Below, piece after piece: positions 35,998-44,324 of a DNA stretch of 64,000 nt; the stretch's first letter is position 1; every line of letters starts with the position of its first letter. The translations under genes were made by a program, and so were the position numbers. The notes under the pieces were generated by a model. It saw nothing but the letters and a program-made list of their open reading frames with translations, did no database searches and was not told where the DNA came from. The stretch is from Paenibacillus solanacearum (lineage in GTDB: Bacteria > Bacillota > Bacilli > Paenibacillales > NBRC-103111): positions 29,009 through 93,008 of the forward strand of contig NZ_CAJVAS010000025.1 in the NCBI RefSeq assembly GCF_910593845.1, read 5' to 3'.

Positions 35998-36882
35998 TTA
36001 TTGGGCGAATATGCTTTTGAACCCATTATAGGAAGGGTTGTCGGGAGGCAGCACGACGGTTCCTACGATCGGCAGATGATCGGACGCGACCGGATTGGAC
36101 GTGATGACGCTTTTGCTTGTCAGACTGATGTTCTCCGAAGTGAAAATGTAATCGATCCGCGCGTTCGGCGCGTTGGACGGAGCGGTATGCGCGTTGTTCT
36201 GATCGGCGAAGCCGTCCTTGTACACGGTCTTCATCGTTTGAATCGGAGTGCTGGAGGGAACGGAATTAAAGTCGCCGGTTATAATCTTCGTGCCGGAGCG
36301 GGCGCCGGTAATGGTCAATATTTCATTGACCTGCGTCAGACGCTGCTCTACCGTACCCAAATGCGTCGTGTAGAAATAGACGGAAGCGCCGTTCACGTAG
36401 ATTTTCGTCTCCAGCAGCCCGCGCTGTTCGAGGCCGAAGCTGCTGAGATGATAATTATGCGACTCCAGAATCGGATACTTGCTCAGCACGGCCGTGCCGT
36501 ATTGGCGGCGCGGAGCGCCCGGCTCCAGCGGGTCCTGATCCAGATTCGCCCCGAACACATAATGCATGTCGAGCATCTCCGCCAGCCGCTGCGCCTGGTC
36601 CTCGAAATTGCTCCGCGCACGGAAATGCACATCGACCTCTTGCAGACCGACGAGCTCGGCGCAGGAATCGCGAATGACGGAAGCCGTGCGGTTCAAGTCG
36701 AGTACGCCGTCCGTTCCGGCGCCGTGCAAAATGTTGAACGACATCACCTTCACCGGCACCTCGGCGACGCTCGGCAGCTCAGGCGGCGTTTGTTCCGCAC
36801 GCGACTGGCCGGCCGGTACAAACGTCGTTAAAAACAACGCGGCAATCAAAGTAACATGGAACATGTGACGAAACTTCCCCAT
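35998..36882 (-). CDS. Secreted EEP-family phosphodiesterase/phosphatase
   Basis: ATG 36882 lies 8 bases after GGGAGG, while ATG 36888 is only 2 bases away, so 36882 is chosen (294 residues). A signal peptide (about 1-29) precedes one EEP domain with a full catalytic set: N50, E82 in GLQEVD, the THLG His, GDFN, RIDYIF and SDHLP. It is clearly a paralogue of the active second domain of the protein at 8766-10925 (shared FEDQAQRLAEML-type helix, MHYVFGANLD, QYGTAVLSKYPI). A perfect cre site lies 27 bp upstream, so it is repressed on good carbon sources, which suggests nutrient release outside the cell. Confidence 0.87.
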   Translation of the reverse strand: MGKFRHMFHVTLIAALFLTTFVPAGQSRAEQTPPELPSVAEVPVKVMSFNILHGAGTDGVLDLNRTASVIRDSCAELVGLQEVDVHFRARSNFEDQAQRLAEMLDMHYVFGANLDQDPLEPGAPRRQYGTAVLSKYPILESHNYHLSSFGLEQRGLLETKIYVNGASVYFYTTHLGTVEQRLTQVNEILTITGARSGTKIITGDFNSVPSSTPIQTMKTVYKDGFADQNNAHTAPSNAPNARIDYIFTSENISLTSKSVITSNPVASDHLPIVGTVVLPPDNPSYNGFKSIFAQ

Positions 36883-36908
36883 CTTCATTTCCTCCCTGCA
36901 TCGATTGA

Positions 36909-36922
36909 TGAAACCGATTTCA
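36909..36922 (-). promoter_or_regulatory. Perfect cre site of the secreted EEP gene
   Basis: TGAAACCGATTTCA fits the cre consensus TGWAANCGNTNWCA at all 14 positions. It directly follows a minus-strand TATACT (36927-36922), so CcpA binding would block transcription. Confidence 0.75.
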
Positions 36923-37087
36923 GTATAAAGGCGGCCGATGCAAAAAGGGATACCTGTTTTGACGGACTTTGTACTTGATTTGACGCCAGGGGCTGCGTGC
37001 CAAGAGAGTGCATGCTTTCACAAAGTTGACATGAACGGAACCGCACGCCGGATGCGGTACGGTATACAATAAAAGAGATGGGACAAT

Positions 37088-37702
37088 ATGGATTTTGGGG
37101 AAGGCGTGATCTTTGCCATGTTCGGCAGATGGAGAACGAAGAACAACTCCCGAAACAAGTCCGATTCGCCTGAAGAGCAGCCTGTACGGAGAGATGCGGA
37201 GGATGAGCGTCCTGCGGATAACGGGGAGCGTGAGCCGCAAGTCAGCCGCGTGCGGGCAGACGGGGATACAATCGCGGGAAGCGGTGAGGCGGTTCCGGTC
37301 GAGGCTCCGGTCCGGCCGGGCTTTCGCCCGTACGGCGGGGATTGGATGGATGAAGTGATGCGAGATCAGCAGGAGAAGGGCGGCCTGGATCATTTGCCGG
37401 GCGAAGGGAAGCCGCTGTTCTTAAGCGGCGAATCCTCGATGGAACGGCATGTCAACAGCGTGCTCAAGACGGCTCATTACTTGCCGCGCTGGATTGAGCT
37501 GCAGCAGGAAATTCAAGCCGATCTGGAACGTATTCTGCATCAGCTCCGCGCCGAACAGAAGTCCGGCAGCTTGCTGGATGCCGAGCTTGGCGAGGTCAAC
37601 CGGAAAATTCGCCAATATAACAACGCTTGTCCGATTCCTATGCTGCAAAAAGGCGCTGTCACAGCGGATAATATTTCAGAGCAGTACGAGAAGTGGAAAT
37701 AA
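37088..37702 (+). CDS. DUF1992 (DnaJ-homologue subfamily C member 28-like) protein
   Basis: 204 residues from ATG 37088; ATG 37118 is an alternative, and the ribosome binding site is weak. The N-terminal 80 residues are low-complexity and charged. The DUF1992 domain follows (about 90-160): WMDEVMRDQQEKGGLDHLPG, then GKPL and a helical C-terminus with LPRWIELQQEI. The domain is named after a DnaJ-related animal protein, but it has no J domain and its role in bacteria is unknown. A terminator follows. Confidence 0.82.
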   Translation: MDFGEGVIFAMFGRWRTKNNSRNKSDSPEEQPVRRDAEDERPADNGEREPQVSRVRADGDTIAGSGEAVPVEAPVRPGFRPYGGDWMDEVMRDQQEKGGLDHLPGEGKPLFLSGESSMERHVNSVLKTAHYLPRWIELQQEIQADLERILHQLRAEQKSGSLLDAELGEVNRKIRQYNNACPIPMLQKGAVTADNISEQYEKWK

Positions 37703-37708
37703 ACAACA

Positions 37709-37751
37709 AAGGATAGAGCGGCAGGCTTGCCTGCGTTCTATCCTTGTTTTG
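37709..37751 (+). terminator. Terminator after the DUF1992 gene
   Basis: AAGGATAGA (37709-37717) pairs with TCTATCCTT (37737-37745), with an inner GCAGG/CCTGC pair, followed by GTTTTGTTT. Confidence 0.75.
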
Positions 37752-37870
37752 TTTATTTCAGGGCTATGTCGTCGTGCAGGTCTCTGCGGTTATACGGATG
37801 CCGTTCGTGCCGTGAAGCATACCACCGCGCCTTGCGTCCCGCTGCGGGCTGTACTCTTGCGGCTGCGCAC

Positions 37871-38755
37871 TCACTCCGAAAGCTTCTGATGCTTCTTACG
37901 ATAATCTCTCGGCGTTGCGCCCGTAATCGTCTTGAACGTCTGGCCGAAATACGAGAAGCTGTTGAAGCCGGTTTTGCCGGCGATTTCGGAGATCGGCATG
38001 TCCGTATGCATCAGCATCCGTCTGGCGTGGTGGATGCGGGTCTGCAGTATGAACTCGGTAATCGTGATCCCGAGCGTCTTTTTGAACAGGTGGCACAAAT
38101 AATACTGGTTCAAATACAGCTCCTGCGCGATCAATTCGAGCGTCAGGTTTTCCGCGAAATGATTGGAAATATATTTGATCGCATGCTCCACCTTCGGATT
38201 GACGTTGCGCCTGTCGGCCGCCTGCGTCTCGGTCACCGACTCGCTGTACCAGCAGCGGCGCAGCTCCAGCAGCAGCTCGCTCATGTAGATGCGTATCGCC
38301 ATTAATTGATCGCCTGAACGGGCGGTGTAATCTTCGTGAAGCCGGTCCAGCAAATAATAAAAGCGCGTGAGCCGTTCTTCGCTCAGTCTTACATGGCGAT
38401 GTCCCAGGCTGAGGCTGAATATTTCGAGCAAATAATCCCTTGACCGGTCGTCCAGCAGCTCCGGCAAAAAATGTAGGACGCTGCGCGTGCTCGGCGACTC
38501 GAGCTTCGGGGAGCTTTTATGCGATTCATGCGGGCTGATTAAGATCAGATCGCGGCCTTCCAGCGGATACAGGTGATCGTCGATAAGGAAATAGCCGCTG
38601 CCTTCTTCAAAAAAGTAAATCTCATACCCTTCATGCGAATGAAAATCCATATAAAAATGCGTCTCGGTCTCTCTGTATTTCATCGAGAGCGGCAATTCCT
38701 GCAGCTGATGATTGACGAAATCGTCGGTTCGTTTGGCCGGAGCCGGCGGCAGCAT
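37871..38755 (-). CDS. AraC-family transcriptional regulator, polysaccharide locus
   Basis: 294 residues from ATG 38755 behind GAGGGAGG. An N-terminal cupin-like sensor (HSHEGYEIYFFEEGSGYFLID) is followed by two C-terminal helix-turn-helices, the second reading SEIAGKTGFNSFSYFGQTFK. It is divergent from the GH105 gene and shares its control region, so it probably activates the GH105 and heparinase-like genes. The ligand would be a sugar released from the polymer. Confidence 0.9.
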   Translation of the reverse strand: MLPPAPAKRTDDFVNHQLQELPLSMKYRETETHFYMDFHSHEGYEIYFFEEGSGYFLIDDHLYPLEGRDLILISPHESHKSSPKLESPSTRSVLHFLPELLDDRSRDYLLEIFSLSLGHRHVRLSEERLTRFYYLLDRLHEDYTARSGDQLMAIRIYMSELLLELRRCWYSESVTETQAADRRNVNPKVEHAIKYISNHFAENLTLELIAQELYLNQYYLCHLFKKTLGITITEFILQTRIHHARRMLMHTDMPISEIAGKTGFNSFSYFGQTFKTITGATPRDYRKKHQKLSE

Positions 38756-38773
38756 AGCGACTGACCTCCCTCT

Positions 38774-38787
38774 ATAAAGCGCTTACA
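38774..38787. promoter_or_regulatory. Degenerate cre site between AraC and GH105
   Basis: ATAAAGCGCTTACA, or TGTAAGCGCTTTAT on the other strand, matches cre at 12 of 14 positions in each orientation. It is 18 bp before the AraC start codon. Confidence 0.4.
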
Positions 38788-38803
38788 GCTAATGTACTGC
38801 AAT

Positions 38804-38831
38804 TTGTGGAAAAAAACAATCCTCTTATAAT
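38804..38831 (+). promoter_or_regulatory. Possible promoter toward GH105
   Basis: TTGTGG (38804-38809), 16 bp, TATAAT (38826-38831). A second TATAAT lies near 38948. The leader to the GH105 start codon is about 175 bases. Confidence 0.45.
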
Positions 38832-39010
38832 TTTCGCAATCGCCGCAGGGCGGGGAGAGTGGAATGTATCGACAACGATCCTTATGTACAGCAACATTAT
38901 TATATTTTTGAACAATGCAGCGAGAGATGCGGCTGTGCGAAAGTTTTATAATAAAATTGCAATTATGAAATCGTTTGCCGGAACGTTGCCGGGGGAATGG
39001 AGGAGCAGTA

Positions 39011-40084
39011 ATGATATCGAAGCATCAGCACATCACCTCGGTACAGGTGGAGCAGGCCAAAGCGGTGTTACGGAATGTATATGCCTATACGACGACGTCC
39101 GATTCCGAAGCGTGGGGGATGGATATTCACCGCTGGGATTGGACGCCGGGAGTCGGGTTGATCTCGATCCTGCATAGCTATGAGGCTACGGAGGATGCCG
39201 ATACGCTGCGTTATTTGGAGCAGTGGGTCGAGCGCAATCGGGAGAAGGCGGCGCTGGCCAAGGTCATCAATTCGATGGCGCCGTATGCCATCTTTCCCGA
39301 GCTGTACCGACGGACGCAGCGCGCTTATTTTGTGGAGGAAGCGGTCAAAATCGGCGATTGGATGCTGCACGAGGCACCGCGGACGCGAGAAGGCGCTTTT
39401 GAGCATACGGTCACGGAAAAAGCGAATTTCCCGGAGCAAGTATGGGCGGACACCCTCTTTATGGCCGTGCTGTTTTTGGCCCGATTGGCGGCGCTGACCG
39501 GCCGGGGCGATTATGCCAAGGAAGCGCTTGAGCAGGTGGACATCCACTTCCGGCTGCTGCAGGACAGCGGCTCCGGCGTCATGTACCACGGCTGGAACTG
39601 CTTGCAGGGCGATCATATGTCCGCAGCCAAATGGACGCGCGCCAACGCCTGGATCGTTATCGGCTTCCCGCTGATCGTGAAGGAGCTGCAGACACTGCTG
39701 CCGATTCCCGAGGAGCTGCTGGCCCGCTACCGGTCGATGGTCGACGGGCTGCTCGGTTACCGTGGAGCGAACGGGCTGTGGCATACGGTGATGGACCGAG
39801 CCGAGTTTTATCAGGAGACGTCGGGCAGCGCGGGCATTGCCGCCGGCATCTTGTGCGCGGTCCGCCACGGGCTGCTGGATGCTTCTTATGTGGACAAGGC
39901 GGCGGCGACTTGCGCGGCGGTGCTGGGCTGCATCGATTCCGAGGGCCAAGTGCTCGGCGTTTCCGGCGGCACGCCGATCATGAAGACGATCGACGACTAT
40001 AACCGCATTCCGGTCATCCCTACGCTGTATGGGCAGGGGCTTGCTCTGATGATGCTGGCCGAGATGATGCAGCTAGACGTATAG
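39011..40084 (+). CDS. GH88/GH105 unsaturated uronyl hydrolase
   Basis: 357 residues from ATG 39011 (GGAGGAG upstream). The (alpha/alpha)6 family pattern is seen in WGMDIHRWDWTPG, VWADTLFMAVLFLARL (the Asp near residue 147 matches the catalytic Asp of YteR/YesR) and WTRANAWI. The enzymes remove the 4,5-unsaturated uronic acid left by polysaccharide lyases. No signal peptide is present, so it acts in the cytoplasm on imported oligosaccharides. It is the first gene after the divergent AraC regulator, with the heparinase-like gene after 145 bp. Confidence 0.88.
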   Translation: MISKHQHITSVQVEQAKAVLRNVYAYTTTSDSEAWGMDIHRWDWTPGVGLISILHSYEATEDADTLRYLEQWVERNREKAALAKVINSMAPYAIFPELYRRTQRAYFVEEAVKIGDWMLHEAPRTREGAFEHTVTEKANFPEQVWADTLFMAVLFLARLAALTGRGDYAKEALEQVDIHFRLLQDSGSGVMYHGWNCLQGDHMSAAKWTRANAWIVIGFPLIVKELQTLLPIPEELLARYRSMVDGLLGYRGANGLWHTVMDRAEFYQETSGSAGIAAGILCAVRHGLLDASYVDKAAATCAAVLGCIDSEGQVLGVSGGTPIMKTIDDYNRIPVIPTLYGQGLALMMLAEMMQLDV

Positions 40085-40229
40085 GGAAGGACGCAAACGC
40101 CGCTTGGAGGGCGCTTGTCCCACCGGTTGACGGGGCGGCGTCTCTCCTGGTCAAGTCATTGAACACGTTTGCATTGAAAGCGCGGCGCATCCGCAGTATA
40201 GTGAACACAATAAGCGTGCAAAGGAGAGA

Positions 40230-42800
40230 ATGGGAGTGGTACTGGATGAACGGAGCCTTCGCGACGAGCTGAAGCCTGCGATGGAAGTGCGGCGGTTTTT
40301 GGGGAAAGCGCTGGAGGAGCTCGGCGGCGGCGCGACCGGAGGCGCCCAAAGCGCGCATCTTCGTCTGAAGCTGTTGACCGAGGCGTGGAGCGCGGATCGG
40401 GCGAAGGAGCAGGGGAACCCGGGGGACCCATCTCCGACCGCCCATTCGGGGAGCTCGATCAGGCAAACGCTGCGCAGCTGTTTTTTCTCGCAGGGCTACT
40501 ACTTTCAACTGCTCGCCGGGCTCAAGCGGATCGGGGCGGCGGATGACAGGCTGTACGACAGCGCGGCGGCACTGGCACAGGATGTACTGCGTCCAGCGGA
40601 GCGGGATGCGAATAACCGCTCGTTCTTCTTCGCCATCGGACAGGCGCATGCTGCGCGGCTGTTCCCGCATCTGCCCGAAGCGGAGAGCTGGAATCGGTAC
40701 GCGGAAGCGGTCTGGAGCGATTGGTACGACCCGGGCGATTGCTATGAGCCGGGTTATGTGGCGCACAACATCAAGCAGGTCATCGAGCTTGGCTTGATCC
40801 TGGGCAAGGAAGCCGAGCTGCGCAGCGCCAAAGCGGCCGCCGCCTACCGGCGTTACCGCGAGCAGATCAGCCCGACGGGACTTGCCGTGCAGCCGGGCGA
40901 CGGTGGCCATCAGGCGGCGTATGTCGACGCGCTTGCATTGATGGCCGAAGTGACGGGCGACGGCACGTTTCTGTGGGCTGCACAGCAGGCGCTGTTTGCC
41001 GGCGGGTACGGCGGCTACTACAATGCCGAGGGCAGACGTTTGTCTGCGGCTGAGGCGGCGGGGGCGTATCGGCACAAGCTGGAGCCATTCCGCGCGCTTG
41101 GCGTGGAACCGGCGATGCCGCCGGCGGCGGGCGGCATCCAGCATATGTACCCTTGCACGTACCGAATTGCCGACCGGCTGATTCTGAACGCATCCATGGA
41201 GCAGGGGAAGCCGTATGCGGCGTTCTATGTGAACGACCGGATGGAGACGCTGCACCATGCCCATGAGGATAATCGCGGCGAGCTGTATCATTACGAAGCG
41301 GACGGTGTGATGTATTTGTCCCGCACCGGCTGGCACAAGTGGGCGGGGCAGACGAATACGTTCGTCGTGGGCGATATGGCGGCGGAGTTTCCGTTCTGCT
41401 ATTCGTCCGGTCTGAGACGGAACCGCTGGTACAAAGCGTCCGCCAATATGCGCATGCTGCGGGATTATATGGCGTCGGAGCGGTACGAGCAGCTGTACGC
41501 GACCCCCGAATCGTTCCGGCATGCCGGGGAGCCCGTCTCGGGCGACGAGACGATGAAGCCGCTGCCGCATTTCTTCAAGGACAGGTTAAGCCCGTACGGC
41601 GTGTTCATCAGCAATCCCGAGGGGATGGCGGGCAAGAATGAAGTGCTTACGATCCGGGACGTCACGATTTCGATCAATACGTTTGTCCGGGGCGGCAAGC
41701 ATCGTTTCCCAAACAGCATTCCGTGGTATCGCGAGTATCGCGAGGCAGCGCCCGCCGACGGACCGGTGGAGCTGCTGCTCAGCCGGCTGCATATTGCCGG
41801 ACCGAAAGGCATGCTGCGGCTCATCGACCCGGATACGCTGCTGGAAGGGCTTAAGGTCGACTTCTACGAGGATGGGAAGAAAGGAACGCCGGAGGAGCGG
41901 AGGGCGCTGACGCCGGACGAAGAAAGCCGCTATGTGTCGGTTGTGCGCGACGAGCGGACGGGCACGAAGGCGCTTAAGGTGATATGTCCCCCGGGCCGAA
42001 TCGATCTGACCTGGGGCGGAATGGAACATGAGGTGCATCTGACGGACGGGTATCAGCGGATCGGGTTTGATTATATGTATATAAGCGATGTAAGCGAGTT
42101 TCTGCGCACGCCGATCCGCTTGATGGTCAATGGCATGACATGCCGCAGCATGTATATCGATCATCAGCAGGGAGGCGTGCTGCGAGAGTCCGCTTCCGAG
42201 ATGCAAGGGCAGGACAGCTACGGTTCTATGCGCTATGAAGGCGTCTATACGCATGATTCGCATTGGACAAGGCAGACATTGCTGACGGAAGAGGGTTATT
42301 TGCTCGTCGTCGATCGATTCGCGCCGGGAGCGGAAGCGGACGGAATGGCCGGAGGACCGGTATGGCAGCTGCCCCGGCTGGACGAGCAGGGCGTGTTCTG
42401 GTTCGACATGACGGCTGACGCGCAGCGCGGCAAGAAGCTGACGGTGTACTTCCATCCGCAGCGCGGACGCCAATACGGCGTGCAGTTCCAGCCGAAGCTG
42501 TGGCACGATAAAGCATACGCCGTCTACGATAAAGCCGTGTTCGAGGCGGGCCGCGAAGAGACGTTCGTCTCGGTCATGGTGCCGCATGATGCGGACGTGT
42601 CCGGCGCAGCCGTCAGCGGCAAAAGCCACTATCATTCCCGGCTGGTCGGCCCGGGTGAAGACAGTCAGGGCATCGTGACCGAAGTAAGTCCGGACGGCAC
42701 CGTTACCGTTCGCCTGCTGCCTTCGGCGGAATGGCGCGTTGCGCCGATCGAGCTGACGCTGCGCAAGGACGGCGGCTGGCGCGTCATACGAGGAAGCTAG
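40230..42800 (+). CDS. Heparinase II/III-like polysaccharide lyase family protein
   Basis: 856 residues; ATG 40230 follows AAAGGAGAGA closely, and GTG 40236 is an alternative start. There is no signal peptide. The first half is helical and repeats like an (alpha/alpha) toroid; the second half is beta-rich. The region LHHAHEDNRGELYHYEADG (about residues 348-366) followed by YLSRTGWHKW resembles the His/Tyr catalytic area of heparinase II/III-type enzymes. Lyase activity is inferred from this pattern and from the GH105 partner, which needs lyase products. The exact family is uncertain. Confidence 0.65.
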   Translation: MGVVLDERSLRDELKPAMEVRRFLGKALEELGGGATGGAQSAHLRLKLLTEAWSADRAKEQGNPGDPSPTAHSGSSIRQTLRSCFFSQGYYFQLLAGLKRIGAADDRLYDSAAALAQDVLRPAERDANNRSFFFAIGQAHAARLFPHLPEAESWNRYAEAVWSDWYDPGDCYEPGYVAHNIKQVIELGLILGKEAELRSAKAAAAYRRYREQISPTGLAVQPGDGGHQAAYVDALALMAEVTGDGTFLWAAQQALFAGGYGGYYNAEGRRLSAAEAAGAYRHKLEPFRALGVEPAMPPAAGGIQHMYPCTYRIADRLILNASMEQGKPYAAFYVNDRMETLHHAHEDNRGELYHYEADGVMYLSRTGWHKWAGQTNTFVVGDMAAEFPFCYSSGLRRNRWYKASANMRMLRDYMASERYEQLYATPESFRHAGEPVSGDETMKPLPHFFKDRLSPYGVFISNPEGMAGKNEVLTIRDVTISINTFVRGGKHRFPNSIPWYREYREAAPADGPVELLLSRLHIAGPKGMLRLIDPDTLLEGLKVDFYEDGKKGTPEERRALTPDEESRYVSVVRDERTGTKALKVICPPGRIDLTWGGMEHEVHLTDGYQRIGFDYMYISDVSEFLRTPIRLMVNGMTCRSMYIDHQQGGVLRESASEMQGQDSYGSMRYEGVYTHDSHWTRQTLLTEEGYLLVVDRFAPGAEADGMAGGPVWQLPRLDEQGVFWFDMTADAQRGKKLTVYFHPQRGRQYGVQFQPKLWHDKAYAVYDKAVFEAGREETFVSVMVPHDADVSGAAVSGKSHYHSRLVGPGEDSQGIVTEVSPDGTVTVRLLPSAEWRVAPIELTLRKDGGWRVIRGS

Positions 42801-42903
42801 CTTCGTCGTATGCGTTGCGCCGGACGGCTTCGTTTGCACCTGCTGCATCCGAGAATGACATTCTCGTGATGTCGCGGCGGCCAGCGGCTTCGACAAAGGC
42901 GAA

Positions 42904-42942
42904 CAAACAGGGAGCTTGGCATATGGCCAGGCTCCCTGTTTG
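42904..42942. terminator. Convergent terminator hairpin
   Basis: CAAACAGGGAGC and GCTCCCTGTTTG form a perfect 12-bp stem between the converging lyase and binding-protein genes. T tracts are weak. A second short hairpin (GAGAATG-A-CATTCTC) lies near 42850. Confidence 0.6.
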
Positions 42943-42953
42943 TGGATCTTGCG

Positions 42954-44273
42954 TTATTTTTGCGCTTCGGCGATCGCTTTGTTAATGAGCTCCTCGGTTT
43001 CCCGCAGTATCGTATTGACGTCCGCTTGCGTCAAGATCATTTTCTTGAACTGTGAGCGGACGATCGCGTAAGCGGAAGCGTCGTATTTCGTAATCGAGGG
43101 GGAAGGGGGCGCCGGCTTGCTGCGGACGAAGCCGAGCCGGTTCCGGTCCTTCAGGATGTCGATGTCCTTACCGAATTCCTCCAGCATCTTCGGATCGTTC
43201 AGTACAGAGGTATTGCCGTTGCGTGCCGTCCACACCTGCGCTTCATCGGACAGCATGGCCGTCAAGGCGAGGAACGCCTGGTCTTTATGCTTGCTTGTGC
43301 TCGAGATGATTCGGATGCCGCCGTCCACCTGCGTCGTTACCCCGGGCGCTTCCGGGAAGGACGGAAGCGTGACCATGTTGAAGTTCAGGCCGTCCTTGAG
43401 CGCATCGGGCAGCTTGGAGAAGATCGAGCTGGTGACGTACATGGCGACCGTCTTGTCTTTGAGAAACTGGTTTTGATGGCCGCCGTACGTTTTATCGTCG
43501 ACCTCGTTGCCGGGAATGGCAAAAAATCGGGCATAATTTTCAAACAGCCTGCGCCATTTGTCATTGTTGACCGCAGCTTTGTTCGTCTTGGCATCGACGA
43601 CTGGCAGGGACAGTTGGTTCGCCGTGAATTGGAACACGTCCTGGAAGTGGAACCCGCGGTACTGGACGCCGCCGTCCAGTTTGGTCATCTTCTTGGCGAG
43701 CTCGTACGTTTCATCCCACGTCATGCCGTCTTTCGGATAAGGCACGCCGAACCGGTCGAAAATATCTTTGTTGTAATACATCATGACTACGTTTCCGGAG
43801 ATCGGCAGGCCGGACAGCTTGCCTTCGCTCGACGCCTTGCGCACCGTATCGAGCACGACCGGGCTGATGCGGCCGAGATCCAGGTTAAACGCTTTCACGA
43901 GCGGCGTTACATCTTCGGCAATTTTCAGTTCCTCATACTTCGGGATCGAGGCGATGCTGTCGGTAATAATGTCGGGAACGGTGCCACTTGCGATCAGATC
44001 CGGTATTTTTTTGTCCGTGCCGACCATGGTCAGACTGATATGCGGATACTTCATCTTGACAGGCTGCACAACGAGCTTCTGGAACACCTCGTCCGACATG
44101 CTGGCCCAGACGGTCAGCTCGACCGGCTCGGTGTTGATTTTCGGTGCTTCCCCCGCCGCCGGGCCGCTCTTCGGATCGGAGCCGGCATTCCCTTGCGAAC
44201 AGCCCTGCAGCGCGAGGGAGGCCGTCAGAAGAACGGCCGCGCCTGCGATACTGCTTTGTTTCATCGATACCAT
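42954..44273 (-). CDS. Extracellular solute-binding lipoprotein, paralogue B without permeases
   Basis: 439 residues from ATG 44273 (GAGGGAGGA upstream), with lipobox LQGC at Cys25. It shares DRFGVPYPKDGMTW and the following DETYELAKK with the protein at 54817-56160, and the first of these with that at 11219-12538. It lies 51 bp after the GH95 gene in one transcript, so it should bind oligosaccharides handled by that enzyme. No permease is in the cluster. Confidence 0.9.
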   Translation of the reverse strand: MVSMKQSSIAGAAVLLTASLALQGCSQGNAGSDPKSGPAAGEAPKINTEPVELTVWASMSDEVFQKLVVQPVKMKYPHISLTMVGTDKKIPDLIASGTVPDIITDSIASIPKYEELKIAEDVTPLVKAFNLDLGRISPVVLDTVRKASSEGKLSGLPISGNVVMMYYNKDIFDRFGVPYPKDGMTWDETYELAKKMTKLDGGVQYRGFHFQDVFQFTANQLSLPVVDAKTNKAAVNNDKWRRLFENYARFFAIPGNEVDDKTYGGHQNQFLKDKTVAMYVTSSIFSKLPDALKDGLNFNMVTLPSFPEAPGVTTQVDGGIRIISSTSKHKDQAFLALTAMLSDEAQVWTARNGNTSVLNDPKMLEEFGKDIDILKDRNRLGFVRSKPAPPSPSITKYDASAYAIVRSQFKKMILTQADVNTILRETEELINKAIAEAQK

Positions 44274-44324
44274 ACGAATCGAATCCTCCCTCGTAACGTA
44301 ACTTCGCCTTGGTATGCCCCGGTT

